64,000 nucleotides of DNA from DATKNA01 sp963755755 (GCA_963755755.1 CAVWLJ010000018.1:1-64000); one strand, 5' to 3'. Counted from the first letter of the stretch, positions 15,310-25,129 are shown. A program made the numbers and translations. Notes: a model not told the origin generated them from the sequence alone.

Positions 15310-16245
15310 ATGATTTCGCGCGACTCCGTACAGACCCTGATCGGCGGCACTGCCTACAGCACTGCCGGCGACAAGATCGGCAGCATCGGCCAGGTCTACC
15401 TCGACAACGCCAGTGGTGAGCCGGCGTGGGTGACGGTGAAGACGGGTTTCTTCGGTTCGAGCGAGAGCTTCGTGCCGCTCGAGCAGGCCGAGCTCACCGA
15501 CGACGGCGTCCGGGTCCCCTACGACAAGGACCGGGTCAAGGGCGCCCCGAACATCGAGACCGACCGCGAGCTCTCCGAGCAGGAGGAGAACCAGCTCTAC
15601 TCCTACTACGGCCTCGGCGGCACCGGCTCCGACACGACCACGGGCGTGACGTCGGGCACGACGTCCGACCAGAGCGGCTTCGAATCGGGCGAGCCCACCC
15701 GGTACGCCGGGTACGACGCGGGCACCACGCCGGGCAGCAACCCGACGTACACCCAGACCGACTACACGGGCGACCGTGACGTCACGGACGGGACCACCGG
15801 GACCACGGACACCGGCTACGACACGAGCGGCCCGACGACCGACGACGCCATGACGCGCTCGGAGGAGCGGGTCCGGACCGGCACCGAGACGCAGGAGGCC
15901 GGCCGCGCGCGGCTGCGCAAGTACGTCGTGACCGAGCAGCAGCAGGTCAACGTGCCGGTGACCCGTGAGGAGGTCCGCGTCGAGCGCGAGCCGATCACGG
16001 ACGCCAACGTCGGCCAGGCCACGGACGGCCCGGCTCTCTCCGAGGAGGAGCACGAGATCGTCCTCAACGAGGAGCGCCCCGTCGTCACCACCGAGGCCGT
16101 GCCGGTCGAGCGTGTCCGGCTCGCCAAGGACCAGGTGCAGGACGAGGAGAACGTGAACGTCGACGTCCGCAAGGAGCAGATCGAGATGGAGGGCGACCGC
16201 GACTCCGGCCGCCTCCAGGACGACGAGGGCACCGTCGGCCGCTGA
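15310..16245 (+). CDS. PRC-barrel and DUF2382 (YsnF/AvaK) stress protein
   Basis: The protein has 311 residues. Residues 1-90 form a PRC-barrel (IGGTAYSTAGDKIGSIGQVY, WVTVKTGFFG, VPYDKDRVKGAPNI). A Gly/Thr/Tyr/Asp-rich linker follows, then a DUF2382 domain (RLRKYVVTEQQQVNVPVTRE, EEVRVEREPI, EEEHEIVLNEERPVV, QDEENVNVDVRKEQIEMEGD). The family is cytoplasmic, strongly acidic and linked to general stress; its activity is unknown. AGGAGG (15295-15300) fixes the start at 15310. A SigB-type promoter precedes it and a strong terminator follows, so it is monocistronic. Confidence 0.8.
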   Translation: MISRDSVQTLIGGTAYSTAGDKIGSIGQVYLDNASGEPAWVTVKTGFFGSSESFVPLEQAELTDDGVRVPYDKDRVKGAPNIETDRELSEQEENQLYSYYGLGGTGSDTTTGVTSGTTSDQSGFESGEPTRYAGYDAGTTPGSNPTYTQTDYTGDRDVTDGTTGTTDTGYDTSGPTTDDAMTRSEERVRTGTETQEAGRARLRKYVVTEQQQVNVPVTREEVRVEREPITDANVGQATDGPALSEEEHEIVLNEERPVVTTEAVPVERVRLAKDQVQDEENVNVDVRKEQIEMEGDRDSGRLQDDEGTVGR

Positions 16246-16282
16246 GGCCTCTGCTCGACCCGTACGACCGCACGACCCGCGA

Positions 16283-16312
16283 CCCCCGCCGTCCCACCCG
16301 GGACGGCGGGGG
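16283..16312 (+). terminator. Hairpin terminator after the DUF2382 gene
   Basis: CCCCCGCCGTCCC (16283-16295), a four-base loop and the exact complement GGGACGGCGGGGG (16300-16312) form a 13-bp stem, 37 bases after the stop at 16245. Confidence 0.75.
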
Positions 16313-16453
16313 TTCCGTCGTCGTCCGGCCGTGCTCAAGCCGGCCGGCGGGGCGCCTGCCGAGCTGCTCCTCGTCGTCCAGCAGCGGAGGGCGCCGAGCG
16401 TTACGACTGCTTGCTATGTTGCGTGGCACAGGCGGCCCGAGAGGCAGGTGGTC

Positions 16454-19157
16454 GTGGAGCAGACGCACGACCCGGCAGCCCAGGCGGCGCTCGAGCTCGT
16501 CGCGGTGGCCGGCACCCCTCCCGAGGACGCGGCGGAGCAGGTGTTCCAGGCCCTGCTGGCGCAACCGGCGGTCGGGTTCGCCCTGCTGGACGCGGACCTG
16601 CGCTACGTCCTGGTCAACGCCCGCCTCGCGCAGCTGAACGGCATCCCCATCGAGGCGCACCCCGGGCGCACACTGCACGAGGTGGTGCCCGCGCTGGCCG
16701 AGGCCGCCTCGGCGGCGTTCCGGGAGGTGCTCCGTACCGGGCGGCCGATGCCCGAGCTGGCGTTCACGGCGGTGCTCCCGGCCGGGGCCACGGTCGAGCG
16801 GCACTGGCTGGAGAGTGCCTACCCGGTCCGGGACCGGAGCGGGACGCCGGTGGCCGTCGCCGTGCTCGTGTGGGAGGTGACCGACCGGGTCGAGGCGGAG
16901 CGGCAGCGGGCGCAGATGCTCGCGCTCCTCGACCTGCTCATCCTGCGGGCGCCGATCGGCATCGCGCTGCTCGACCGCGACCTGCGCTACGTGCGGATCA
17001 ACGACAACCTGGCGGCGGCGAACGGCCTGCCCGTCGAGGCGCATCTCGGCCGGCCGCTGCCGGAGGTCATCCCGGACCTCGCGCCGCAGCTCGTCCCGAT
17101 CGCCCGCCATGTGCTCGACACCGGCCGGCCGCTCATCGACGTCGAGCTCGAGACACCCCCACGCCTGCCCGACCGGGACCGTCCCCAGCACTGGCAGGTC
17201 AGCTACTACCCGGTCTTCCCCAGCCGCCCTGGGGACGAACCGCCCGACGAGCCCGAGGGCATCGGCATCCTCGTCATCGACCGCACCGAGCGGGTCGAGG
17301 CAGAGCAGGAGCGGGCCCGGCTCCTCGCCGCCGAGCGGGAGGCGGCCCGCCGCGCCCAGCTCGCCGCCGAACGGCAGGCCCTGCTCCAGCGACTGACCGC
17401 GGCGCTCGCCGGCGCCATGACGATCGAGGACGTGGCGGAGACCATGGTCACCGTCGCCGCCGACGCGATGGGCGCGAGCGCCGCCACCCTCGGCCTCATG
17501 ACGCCGGACGGCGACGCCCTCCGGGTCGTCGCGACCGCCGGGGTGGGGGGCGACGCCCTGCGCCCCGACGCCGAGTTCGCGGTGGCGGACCTGCCGCTGC
17601 TCGCCGACGTGCTCCGGGACCGCCGCCCGCTGTACGTCGCGTCCGCGGTCGAGCGGGACGAGCGCTACCCCGGGATGGCCGGACTCGCCCCGGACGTCGA
17701 GGCCTGGATGAACCTGCTCCTCGTCGCGCACGACGAGGTGCTGGGCATGGCGTCCTTCGGCTGGAGCGCGCCCCGCGCCACCGATCCGGACGAGATCGAG
17801 GTGTTCGCCTCGCTCGCGCTGCAGTGCGCGACCGCCCTCGACCGTGCCCGGCTGCACGCGGCCGAGCGCGCCGCCCGCGCCGAGGCCGAGCGCGGCCGGG
17901 AGCGGCTCGCCCTGCTCGCCCGTGCGAGCGACCTGCTCAGCGCCAGCCTCGACGAGGCCGAGGTGCTCGACCGGCTGGTGCAGCTGATCATCCCGGAATG
18001 GTCGGACTGGCTCGTCGTGCTCCTCCCGGACGGTCGTGGCCGGCTCGTGCCGCGCGTGTCCGTGCACGCCGACCCCACCTGGGCCACCCTCGCCGGGATC
18101 GCCGGCTCCACGCCGCTCCCGGTGGACGGCGAGGTGCCGGCGTCACTCGTCTTCCGGACCGGGCAGCAGCTCTACACCGACGACGTCCGCCCCTACCTCG
18201 TCGCGCCCGGGACGCCGCCGGCCGTCGCCGCCCTGGCCGAGCGCATGGGGCCCAGCCCGGGGCTGCTCGTCCCGATGGTCGTCCGCGGCCGCGTCATCGG
18301 CGTCCTCTCCCTGGTCGACACCTCGGGCCGGGTCGGCACGCTGGGCCGGGACCTCGACCTCTTCGCCGACCTCGCCCGCCGGGCGGGGGTGGCGCTGGAC
18401 AACGCCCGGCTGTACGGGCAGCGCACCCGGGTCGCCGCGCGGCTGCAGGAGAGCCTGCTGCCGGAGCGGCTGCCGGTGGTGCCCGGCGTCGAGGTCGCGG
18501 TCCGCTACGCGACGGCCGAGGAGGCGGTGGACGTCGGCGGGGACTTCTACGACCTCGTGGCGCTGGCCGGCGGCGACCACTTCGTGGTCGTCGGCGACGT
18601 CGCGGGGCGTGGCGTCGACGCCGCCGCGGTCACCGGGCTCGCCCGGCACACGCTGCGAGCCTTCGCCCAGGAGCTGTCGCCCGGGCCCGCGCTCGCGCGG
18701 CTCAACGAGATCCTGCACGGTCAGGACGCCGGTGAGCGGTTCGTCACCGCCGTCGCGGGCAGGCTCACCCGGACGCCGGTCGGCCTCGAGGCGCGGCTCG
18801 CCCGCGCGGGGCACACCCACCCCCTGCTCGTCCGGGCCGACGGCCGCGTGGAGATCGTGCTCAGCGAGGGCGCCCTGCTCGGTGCCTTCCCCGACGTACT
18901 GCCGGAGGAGACGCGCGCACGAGCTGCGGGCGGGCGACACGCTCCTGCTCTACACGGACGGGATCACGGAGTCCCGGCACGGCGACGAGCTCTTCGGCGA
19001 GGAGCGGCTGGTCGCGGCGGCCGCCGGAGCGGCGGGAGCGGGCGCGGAGGTGCTCGTCGAGACCGTCCTCGCCGCGGTCGAGGCGTTCCGCACCGCGCCC
19101 GCCGAGGACGACACCGCGCTGCTCGCGCTGCACGTCCTCGCGGAGGACCCGCGCTAG
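16454..19157 (+). pseudogene. PAS/GAF-PP2C (SpoIIE-type) serine phosphatase, one frameshift near the end
   Basis: The product has about 900 residues. Two PAS-like domains come first (VGFALLDADLRYVLVNARLAQLNG and, 130 residues later, IGIALLDRDLRYVRINDNLAAANG), then two GAF domains separated by coiled segments, then a SpoIIE/PP2C domain with metal-binding DVGGDFYDLV and VVGDVAGRGVDAAAV. At about 18910-18922 the frame slips by one base; the correct frame resumes ELRAGDTLLLYTDGITESR and EDDTALLAL, the remaining metal-site motifs, ending at 19157. Such phosphatases dephosphorylate anti-anti-sigma proteins in partner switching. GAGAGG before the GTG at 16454 and TATGTT at 16415-16420 set the start. 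The stop overlaps the convergent gene's stop (CTAG). Confidence 0.75.
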
Positions 19158-19501
19158 AGGTGTTCCGCGATCAGCGACGCCAGCTCGTCCGCGCCTCCCG
19201 TGCCGACGAGCAGCGAGACGAACGGCTGGTCGCGCAGCCCGACGCGGACGCCCGGCAGGTGGCCGGTGACGTCCACGAACTCCGAGCCGTGCGACGTCCG
19301 CCAGGTGCCCAGCAGACGCAGGCCGGGGAGGCCCAGCCCGGGAGCGCGCCACCCGACCACCGCGGCGTAGGCGTCCGGGACGACCTCGAGCCCGGTGACG
19401 GCGGACCACGGCACGGAGACGTCGCCGTGCAGGGCGAGGAGCCGCTCGAGCCTCGTCAGCCGGAGCCGCAGCCCTTCGTCGTGGACCTCCACGGTGCTCA
19501 T
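19154..19501 (-). CDS. Small hypothetical protein, PH-like beta-rich fold
   Basis: The protein has 115 residues, mostly alternating strands (VEVHDEGLRLRLTRLERLLAL, VSVPWSAVTGLEVVPDAY, GLRLLGTWRTSHGSEFVDV) with a final helix ADELASLIAEHL, resembling bacterial PH-like proteins. GGAGGA precedes the ATG at 19501. It ends on the four-base CTAG shared with the phosphatase stop. Function unknown. Confidence 0.6.
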   Translation of the reverse strand: MSTVEVHDEGLRLRLTRLERLLALHGDVSVPWSAVTGLEVVPDAYAAVVGWRAPGLGLPGLRLLGTWRTSHGSEFVDVTGHLPGVRVGLRDQPFVSLLVGTGGADELASLIAEHL

Positions 19502-19634
19502 ACCGGTGATCCTCCGCCACCCGCTGAGGTCCGCCAGAGCGGGGGACCGGCGGGGGAGCATCTGGACGCGCCGGGTGATCGGCTCGGGCATACCTTGACC
19601 GCTACCAAGATCGATGGAGCGACAGGAGGCCCCG

Positions 19635-19832
19635 ATGCGCGTCATCACCGCGGTGGTGCTGGTCTGGCTGGTCATCGGCGTGGCCGCAGTGATCCAGCGG
19701 GGGTACCTGGGCAGCTCCTCGCCGAGCTGCGCGCATCTGGGAACCGTCGCGGTGACCGTGGTGGCCGGACCGCTGAACTACCTCGGGGTGAACCCGAAGG
19801 TGAACTGCAAGGTGCCCCAGCCCTCGTCGTGA
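19635..19832 (+). CDS. Conserved small membrane protein
   Basis: The protein has 65 residues: one N-terminal helix (MRVITAVVLVWLVIGVAAVI) followed by a short external part with two cysteines and the motif AGPLNYLGVNPKVNC. This pattern recurs in small uncharacterised actinobacterial proteins. A strong ribosome site (AGGAGG) about seven bases before the ATG supports the start at 19635 over the one seven codons earlier. It is convergent with the sensor kinase gene. Confidence 0.65.
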   Translation: MRVITAVVLVWLVIGVAAVIQRGYLGSSSPSCAHLGTVAVTVVAGPLNYLGVNPKVNCKVPQPSS

Positions 19833-19850
19833 CCGGCGCACCTCGGCGTC

Positions 19851-21254
19851 TCAGCCTGCCGACGGGAGCGTGACGACGGCGCGCAGGCCAGGGCCGGCGT
19901 CCTCGAGCCGGATGCCGCCGCCGGCGGCGCGCGCGAGTTCGCGGACGATGGCGAGACCGAGTCCGCTCCCGCCGGAGGCGCGGCTGCGGTCGTCGTCCAG
20001 CCGCGTGAAGCGCTCGAAGACCCGCTCCCGGTCCTCCGCGGGGACGCCGGGGCCGTCGTCCGCGACGCAGAGCCGCACCGTTCCGGTGCCGGCGTCCACC
20101 GCCACGTCGACCTGTACCCGGGAGCGGGCGTAACGGACGGCGTTCTCGACCAGGTTGACCGTGATCCGGTCGACGGCGTCGAGCGGTGCCGTAGTGGGCG
20201 CGGTCGCGGCGCCGGTCCGGGCCAGCAGCGTGCCGCCGGGGGTCAGCCGGCCGATCCGCTCGACGACGTCGTCCGCGACGTCCGCCACATCCGCCCCCGC
20301 TCCGGAGCCCCGGTCCCGGGTCGCCCGGGCCAGCCCGCCCTCGTCGAGCCGGGCCAGCAGGAGCAGGTCGTCGACGAGCCGGCCCATCCGTCCCGCGTCC
20401 TCGAGGACGCCGTCGGCCACCTGGGGCCAGTCGCTCGTCCCGGGGCGCAGCGCGGCCACCTCCACCGCCGTCCGGATCGACGCCACGGGGCTGCGCAGCT
20501 CGTGCGCGGCGTCCGCCACGAAGGCCCGCTGGCGGCGCGAGGCGTTCCGGATCCGCTCGATCATCGCGTTGAGCGTGACGGCGAGCCGGCGCACCTCGTC
20601 GTCCGCGGCCGGGACGGGCAGCAGCGCGCGGGCGTCGGGTGCCGCCGGCAGGCTCTCGGCGCCCCGGGTGAGCTCCTCGACCGGTCGCAGCGCGGACCCC
20701 ACGAGCCACCGGGAGAGGACGGCGACACCGGCGACGAGGAGGAGGACGGCGACCGCCACCGTCCGGCCGACCACGCCGAGCCCGCTCTCGAGGTCGCCGA
20801 CCGGGGCGGCGACGAGCACCGTCTCGGCTCCGTCGGGGCCGCTCGCGGGCACGCCGACCACGCGCAGCGGCTCGTCGATGCCGAGCCGGCGCCCGGGCAG
20901 CTCGACGGCGGCTCCGGCGCGGGCCCGGTCGCGGTCCGCCTCGTCGAGCAGCGGCACGAGCCGGTCACCGCCGGGCGAGGTGGCCGTGACCCGGCCCTGG
21001 CCGTCGATCACCTGGAGCACGGTGGTCCCCCCGCTGGGGAGTACGTCGGGCAGCCGGCCCGAGGTGACGAGCGCCGCGACCCCCAGGGCCTGGTTGCGCG
21101 CGGCGTCGTCCCGCTGCCGCAGCAGCATCGCGTGCAGGACGACGACGAGCAGGATCCCGCCGAGCGCGAGGGCGACCGCGACGACGCCCGTGGTCGCCAT
21201 GGTCAGCCGGGCGCGGACGGAGAGCGCCCGCGCCCGGGGCTCAGGCGGGGGCAC
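19851..21254 (-). CDS. Membrane sensor histidine kinase
   Basis: The protein has 467 residues: a membrane helix at about 19-40, an extracytoplasmic sensor segment, a second helix (VGRTVAVAVLLLVAGVAVLS), HAMP, then HisKA with the phospho-accepting His in FVADAAHELRSPVASIRT. The HATPase domain shows NLVENAVRYA (N box), DDGPGVPAEDRERVFERF (G1/F) and GSGLGLAIVRE (G2). All catalytic residues are present. Its start overlaps the end of the response-regulator gene by 14 bases, so both come from one transcript. Its signal is unknown; the neighbouring LolA-like/ABC genes suggest cell-envelope stress. Confidence 0.85.
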   Translation of the reverse strand: MPPPEPRARALSVRARLTMATTGVVAVALALGGILLVVVLHAMLLRQRDDAARNQALGVAALVTSGRLPDVLPSGGTTVLQVIDGQGRVTATSPGGDRLVPLLDEADRDRARAGAAVELPGRRLGIDEPLRVVGVPASGPDGAETVLVAAPVGDLESGLGVVGRTVAVAVLLLVAGVAVLSRWLVGSALRPVEELTRGAESLPAAPDARALLPVPAADDEVRRLAVTLNAMIERIRNASRRQRAFVADAAHELRSPVASIRTAVEVAALRPGTSDWPQVADGVLEDAGRMGRLVDDLLLLARLDEGGLARATRDRGSGAGADVADVADDVVERIGRLTPGGTLLARTGAATAPTTAPLDAVDRITVNLVENAVRYARSRVQVDVAVDAGTGTVRLCVADDGPGVPAEDRERVFERFTRLDDDRSRASGGSGLGLAIVRELARAAGGGIRLEDAGPGLRAVVTLPSAG

Positions 21255-21939
21255 CGTCGTCGCGCACCAGGCGGTAGCCCACGCCCCGGACGGTGACCAG
21301 CGAGTGCCGCTCGAACGGCTGGTCGATCTTGCGGCGGAGGTACCCGACGTAGACCTCGACGACGTTGGGATCGTCGTGCGCGAGCCCGTTCCAGACCGCC
21401 GAGAGCAGCTCCGTCTTCGGCACCGTGCGGCCGTCCGCGCGCATGAGGTGCTCGAGCAGGTCGAACTCGCGCGCGGTCAGGCCCACCGGCGTCCCGCCAC
21501 GGGTGACGGTGTGCGCGGAGGGGTCGAGGACGAGGTCGCCGACGGCGACCGGCCCGGCGGGAGGGCCCTGGGCGCGCCCGGTGGCGCGGCGGAGCAACGC
21601 CTTGAGCCGGGCCACGAAGACGACCCACGCGAACGGCTTGGTGAGGTAGTCGTCGGCGCCGAGGTCGAGGCCGTCGGCCTGGTCGTACTCGCCGTCCTTG
21701 GCCGAGAGCATGAGGACGGGGACGTCGCAGCCGTCGGCGCGCAGCCGCTCGGTGACCCGGTAGCCGGACAGGCGCGGGAGCATGATGTCGAGGACCACGG
21801 CGTCGTAGCCGCCCTCACGGGCCAGCCGCAGCCCGGTCTCGCCGTCGTGGGCGAGGTCGACGTCGAAGCCCTCGGCGCGCAGCCCGCGCTGCAGCGACTG
21901 CGCGAACCGCACCTCGTCGTCCACCACGAGTACCCGCAC
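21241..21939 (-). CDS. OmpR-family response regulator
   Basis: The protein has 232 residues. The receiver domain has the acidic pair VVDDE, phospho-acceptor Asp in AVVLDIMLP and the switch Lys in YLTKPFAW. The C-terminal winged helix is intact (LTAREFDLLEHLMRADGRTV, VVEVYVGYLRRKID, TVRGVGYRL). The GTG at 21939 follows GGGAGG. It is first in an operon with the histidine kinase and divergent from the LolA-like gene; the phased TCTCAG repeats between them are its probable binding sites. Confidence 0.85.
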   Translation of the reverse strand: MRVLVVDDEVRFAQSLQRGLRAEGFDVDLAHDGETGLRLAREGGYDAVVLDIMLPRLSGYRVTERLRADGCDVPVLMLSAKDGEYDQADGLDLGADDYLTKPFAWVVFVARLKALLRRATGRAQGPPAGPVAVGDLVLDPSAHTVTRGGTPVGLTAREFDLLEHLMRADGRTVPKTELLSAVWNGLAHDDPNVVEVYVGYLRRKIDQPFERHSLVTVRGVGYRLVRDDGAPA

Positions 21940-21971
21940 GCTCGCTCCTCCCACCAGGCCGGTGACCAGCT

Positions 21972-22018
21972 TCTCAGGCCCGTCTCAGCCCTGGGTCCAC
22001 CTCTCAGGGAGCCCTCAG
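21972..22018. promoter_or_regulatory. Two pairs of phased direct repeats, probable response-regulator binding sites
   Basis: TCTCAG at 21972 and 21983, then TCTCAG at 22002 and CCTCAG at 22013. Within each pair the spacing is exactly 11 bases, one helical turn, and the pairs are 30 bases apart. This is the classic layout for tandem binding of OmpR/PhoB-type regulators. It sits between the divergent regulator and LolA-like genes. Confidence 0.6.
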
Positions 22019-22041
22019 CCGAAGAGGCGCAGACTCGACAC

Positions 22042-23277
22042 ATGCCCAACGACAGCTTCCTCCGGTCCCCTGCCCTCCGGTGGGCCGTGCCGGGCGTGGC
22101 CGTCGCCGCCATCGCCGGCGGCGTCGTCCTCACGTCCGCCGGCGCCGACGCCGCCGCCCAGCTCCCGCCGCAGACCGCCGCCCAGCTCCTCGCCGCCGTC
22201 GCCTCGGCGCCCGAGCACCCGCTGAGCGGCACGGTCGTCGAGACCGCCCGCCTCGGCCTGCCCGACCTCCCCGGCCAGGCCGCCGGAACGTCGCTGCAGT
22301 CCCTGGTCACCGGTTCGCACACGGCTCGGGTCTGGTACGGCACGGACGGCAAGGCCCGGGTCAGCCTGGTCGGGGACCTCGCCGAGACGGACGTCATCCG
22401 CAACGGCGGCGACGTCTGGCTGTGGTCGAGCCAGAACAACGAGGCGACGCACGTCCAGCTGCCCGACGAGGCGGCCGGCGGCGCCAAGGCGCAGTCCATG
22501 GTGCGCGGCGAGCCGGAGGCCACCCTCGGCCACGGCACCATCGACCCCGACACCGCCGCCCGGCAGGCACTCGCGGCGATCGACCCGAGCACGAAGGTCG
22601 AGGTCGACGGCACCGGTCACGTGGCCGGGCAGGCGGTCTACGAGCTGCGGCTGACCCCGCGGGACGCTCGCTCGCTGGTCGGCTCCGTCCGGATCGCCAT
22701 CGACGGCGACACGAAGGTGCCCCTGAGGGTCCAGGTCTTCGCCAAGGGCGCCACCGAGCCGGCCTTCGAGACCGGCTTCACCTCCGTGCAGTTCGAGCAG
22801 CCGGACGCCTCGATCTTCAGCTTCACCCCGCCCAAGGGTGCCAAGGTCACGAACCAGACCCTGCCCGCCATGCGGCCGGACGCCTCGGCCCCGAAGCGAC
22901 CGGGCAGCGCGGACGACGCGGCACCCACCGTCGTCGGCAAGGGCTGGACGTCGGTGGCCGTGCTCAAGGGCGTCGACGTCGCCGCCCTGGGCAAGGACGC
23001 GACGGCGAGCGCGGTGCTCGGCGCGACGAAGAGCGTCTCCGGCGCGTTCGGCACCGGCCGGCTGCTCTCGACCCCGCTGCTCTCCGTGCTGATCGTCGGC
23101 GACACCACCTACGTCGGCGCGGTCGACCCCGCCGTGGTCGAGCAGGCCGCGGCGAGCGCTGCCTCGTCCGAGCAGCGCGTCGTGACGTCGACCTCGACGA
23201 CGGCGACCGCGCGCCGGCGGCGACCCGGGCCGATGCGGCTCCGTCGTCGCCGCCGGCGCTGGCGACCCGGGGGCTGA
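22042..23277 (+). CDS. LolA-like/DUF2092 exported lipoprotein-carrier-fold protein
   Basis: The frame has 411 residues. A signal or anchor helix (WAVPGVAVAAIAGGVVLTSAG) is followed by a LolA-like beta sandwich (GTVVETARLGLPDLP, HTARVWYGTDGKARVSL, DVWLWSSQNNEATHVQLP, YELRLTPRD, VPLRVQVFAKG). The natural end seems to be near VVEQAAASA; the last 30 residues are Arg-rich and overlap the start of the ABC ATPase gene, so the true stop is probably lost through a frameshift around 23180-23220. In actinobacteria such proteins often precede ABC exporters controlled by an adjacent two-component system, exactly the context here. Confidence 0.75.
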   Translation: MPNDSFLRSPALRWAVPGVAVAAIAGGVVLTSAGADAAAQLPPQTAAQLLAAVASAPEHPLSGTVVETARLGLPDLPGQAAGTSLQSLVTGSHTARVWYGTDGKARVSLVGDLAETDVIRNGGDVWLWSSQNNEATHVQLPDEAAGGAKAQSMVRGEPEATLGHGTIDPDTAARQALAAIDPSTKVEVDGTGHVAGQAVYELRLTPRDARSLVGSVRIAIDGDTKVPLRVQVFAKGATEPAFETGFTSVQFEQPDASIFSFTPPKGAKVTNQTLPAMRPDASAPKRPGSADDAAPTVVGKGWTSVAVLKGVDVAALGKDATASAVLGATKSVSGAFGTGRLLSTPLLSVLIVGDTTYVGAVDPAVVEQAAASAASSEQRVVTSTSTTATARRRRPGPMRLRRRRRRWRPGG

Positions 23278-24189
23278 CCAAGCGGTTCCGCGGCGGCCAG
23301 GTCGCCGTGGACCACATCGACCTCGTGGTGCCGCACGGCGCGGTCTTCGGGTTCCTCGGGCCGAACGGGTCGGGCAAGACCACGACGATCCGGATGCTCC
23401 TCGGGCTGGTTCGGCCGACAGCCGGCGAGTTCGACGTGCTGGGCCGGTCCATGCCGGGCGGCGCGCTGGCCGTCCTGCCGCGGGTGGGCGCGCTCGTGGA
23501 GGGCCCCGCGTTCCACCCGTACCTGTCCGGCTGGGCCAACCTCGCGCGACTGGACGCCGGCGACCGGACCGTCGACCCGCGGACGTCGAAGCAGCGCATC
23601 GGCGAGGCCCTCGAACGTGTGGGGCTCGCGGCGGCGGCGCGCAAGCGGTACCGCAACTACTCCCTGGGCATGCGTCAGCGCCTCGGCCTCGCCGGGGCGC
23701 TGCTGCGTCCCCGGGACCTGCTGGTGCTCGACGAGCCGACCAACGGGCTCGACCCGCAGGGCACCCGCGAGGTCCGGACGCTGGTCCGTGAGCTGGCCGC
23801 CGAGGGCGCGACCGTGTTCCTCTCCTCCCACCTGCTGTCGGAGATCGAGCAGGTCTGCTCGCACGTCGGCGTGATGAGCCGCGGGCGGCTCGTCACGCAG
23901 GGGCCGCTGGCGGAGCTGCGGGACGTCGCCGCCGCCCGGCTTCGGGTCGTCGTCGCCGGCCCGGACGACGTGGCCCGCGCGGCGCAGGTGCTGGTCCGCG
24001 CCGGGCTCGGCGAACCCGAGGTCCGCGACGGCGTCCTTCTCGCGCCGCTCGGGCGAGGCGAGGTCGGAGGTCGTCAACCGTGAGCTCGTCACGGCTGGGG
24101 TGGGGGTCCGGGAGCTCGTCGTCGAGCGGCCGGACCTGGAGGACGTCTTCGTGTCGCTGACGGGGGAGGGCTTCGATGTCGACCAGTGA
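23182..24189 (+). pseudogene. ABC transporter ATP-binding protein with two compensating frameshifts
   Basis: The ATPase reads LATRGLTKRFRGGQVAVDHI, Walker A GPNGSGKTTT, Q-loop region, signature NYSLGMRQRLGLAGALL, Walker B LLVLDEPTNGLDPQG and switch SSHLLSEIEQVC. This frame has no usable start codon. The best start is the GTG at 23182 (MTSTSTTAT) in the LolA frame, needing a shift at about 23205-23225. A second shift at about 24050-24068 restores the C-terminus VVNRELV...VRELVVERPDLEDVFVSLTGEG, ending at 24189 and overlapping the permease ATG. Start and end are in the same frame and 1008 bases apart (335 residues), so the two slips cancel. The gene is probably intact in the cell. Confidence 0.7.
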
Positions 24190-25066
24190 GATCGTCGACC
24201 GGGGGATGCGACCGGTGGCCGCACCGGCCCGGCCCGTGCCGCGGCCGACGTTCCGGCTGCTCCGGTCCGAGCTGCGGCTCGTGTTCGGGCGGCGGCGGAA
24301 CATCGCCCTGCTCGCCGCGCTCGCGTGCGTGCCGATCCTGATCGCGGTCGCCATCCGGCTCGCCGGCGGTGACGGCGGCCCGCGCGGCGGCGAGGGGCCC
24401 GCGTTCATCGGCTCGATCGCCGGCAACGGGCTGTTCGTGGCGTTCACCGCGCTCGTCGTCACGCTGCCGCTGTTCCTGCCGCTCGCCGTCTCGGTGGCGG
24501 CGGGCGAGGCCATCGCCGGTGAGGCCTCCATCGGCACGCTGCGGAACATGTTCGTCGTCCCGGTCAGCCGCACCAGGCTGCTCGTCGTGAAGTTCGCGGG
24601 CGTCGTCGCCTTCGGCGTCGCGGCGGCCTTCACCGTCGCGATCGCCGGGCTGCTCATCGGCCTGGCCCTGTTCCCGATCGGTCCGGTGACGCTGCTGTCG
24701 GGCGGCACGCTCTCCGTGGGCGCGGCCGTCGTCCGGGTCTTCCTCGTCGCGCTCTACGTCTCCGCGATGCTCGCCGGGCTGGCGGCGATCGGGCTGTTCG
24801 CGTCCACGCTGACCGAGGTGCCGATCGCGGCCATGGCGGTCACCGCGATCACCGCCGTCGTCGTCGAGATCCTGGACGCGGTCCCGCAGATCTCGGTGAT
24901 CCACCCCTACCTGCTCTCGGACTGGTGGCTGAAGTTCGGCGACCTGCTCCGCGATCCGGTGGTGTACGGGGACATGACGCGGGGCCTGCTCGTCACGCTC
25001 GCCTACATCGGGGTCTTCGGGGCCCTGGCCTGGGCGAGGCTCACGTCGAAGGACATCTCCTCGTGA
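24176..25066 (+). CDS. ABC-2 type transporter permease
   Basis: The protein has 296 residues with six predicted membrane helices, from RRRNIALLAALACVPILIAVAI to the final LLVTLAYIGVFGALAWARLTSKD. The loop AGEAIAGEASIGTLRNMFVVPVSRTRLLVVKF is the conserved ABC-2 coupling region. The ATG at 24176 overlaps the end of the ATPase. The pair forms an exporter, perhaps with the LolA-like protein as an extracytoplasmic partner, under the divergent two-component system. Substrate unknown; envelope lipid or antimicrobial peptide resistance is typical of such loci. Confidence 0.8.
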   Translation: MSTSEIVDRGMRPVAAPARPVPRPTFRLLRSELRLVFGRRRNIALLAALACVPILIAVAIRLAGGDGGPRGGEGPAFIGSIAGNGLFVAFTALVVTLPLFLPLAVSVAAGEAIAGEASIGTLRNMFVVPVSRTRLLVVKFAGVVAFGVAAAFTVAIAGLLIGLALFPIGPVTLLSGGTLSVGAAVVRVFLVALYVSAMLAGLAAIGLFASTLTEVPIAAMAVTAITAVVVEILDAVPQISVIHPYLLSDWWLKFGDLLRDPVVYGDMTRGLLVTLAYIGVFGALAWARLTSKDISS

Positions 25067-25129
25067 CGGTGCGTATCTCGCAGCTGCCCTGAGGTTCCGT
25101 CACCTCGTCGAGTACACGAGGTGATGGCG

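Noticed and set aside
16085..18067. 660-residue minus-strand frame opposite the PAS/GAF/PP2C gene
   Set aside because: Composition is dominated by Arg, Gly, Asp and His repeats with no domain; the plus strand carries recognisable PAS, GAF and PP2C motifs.
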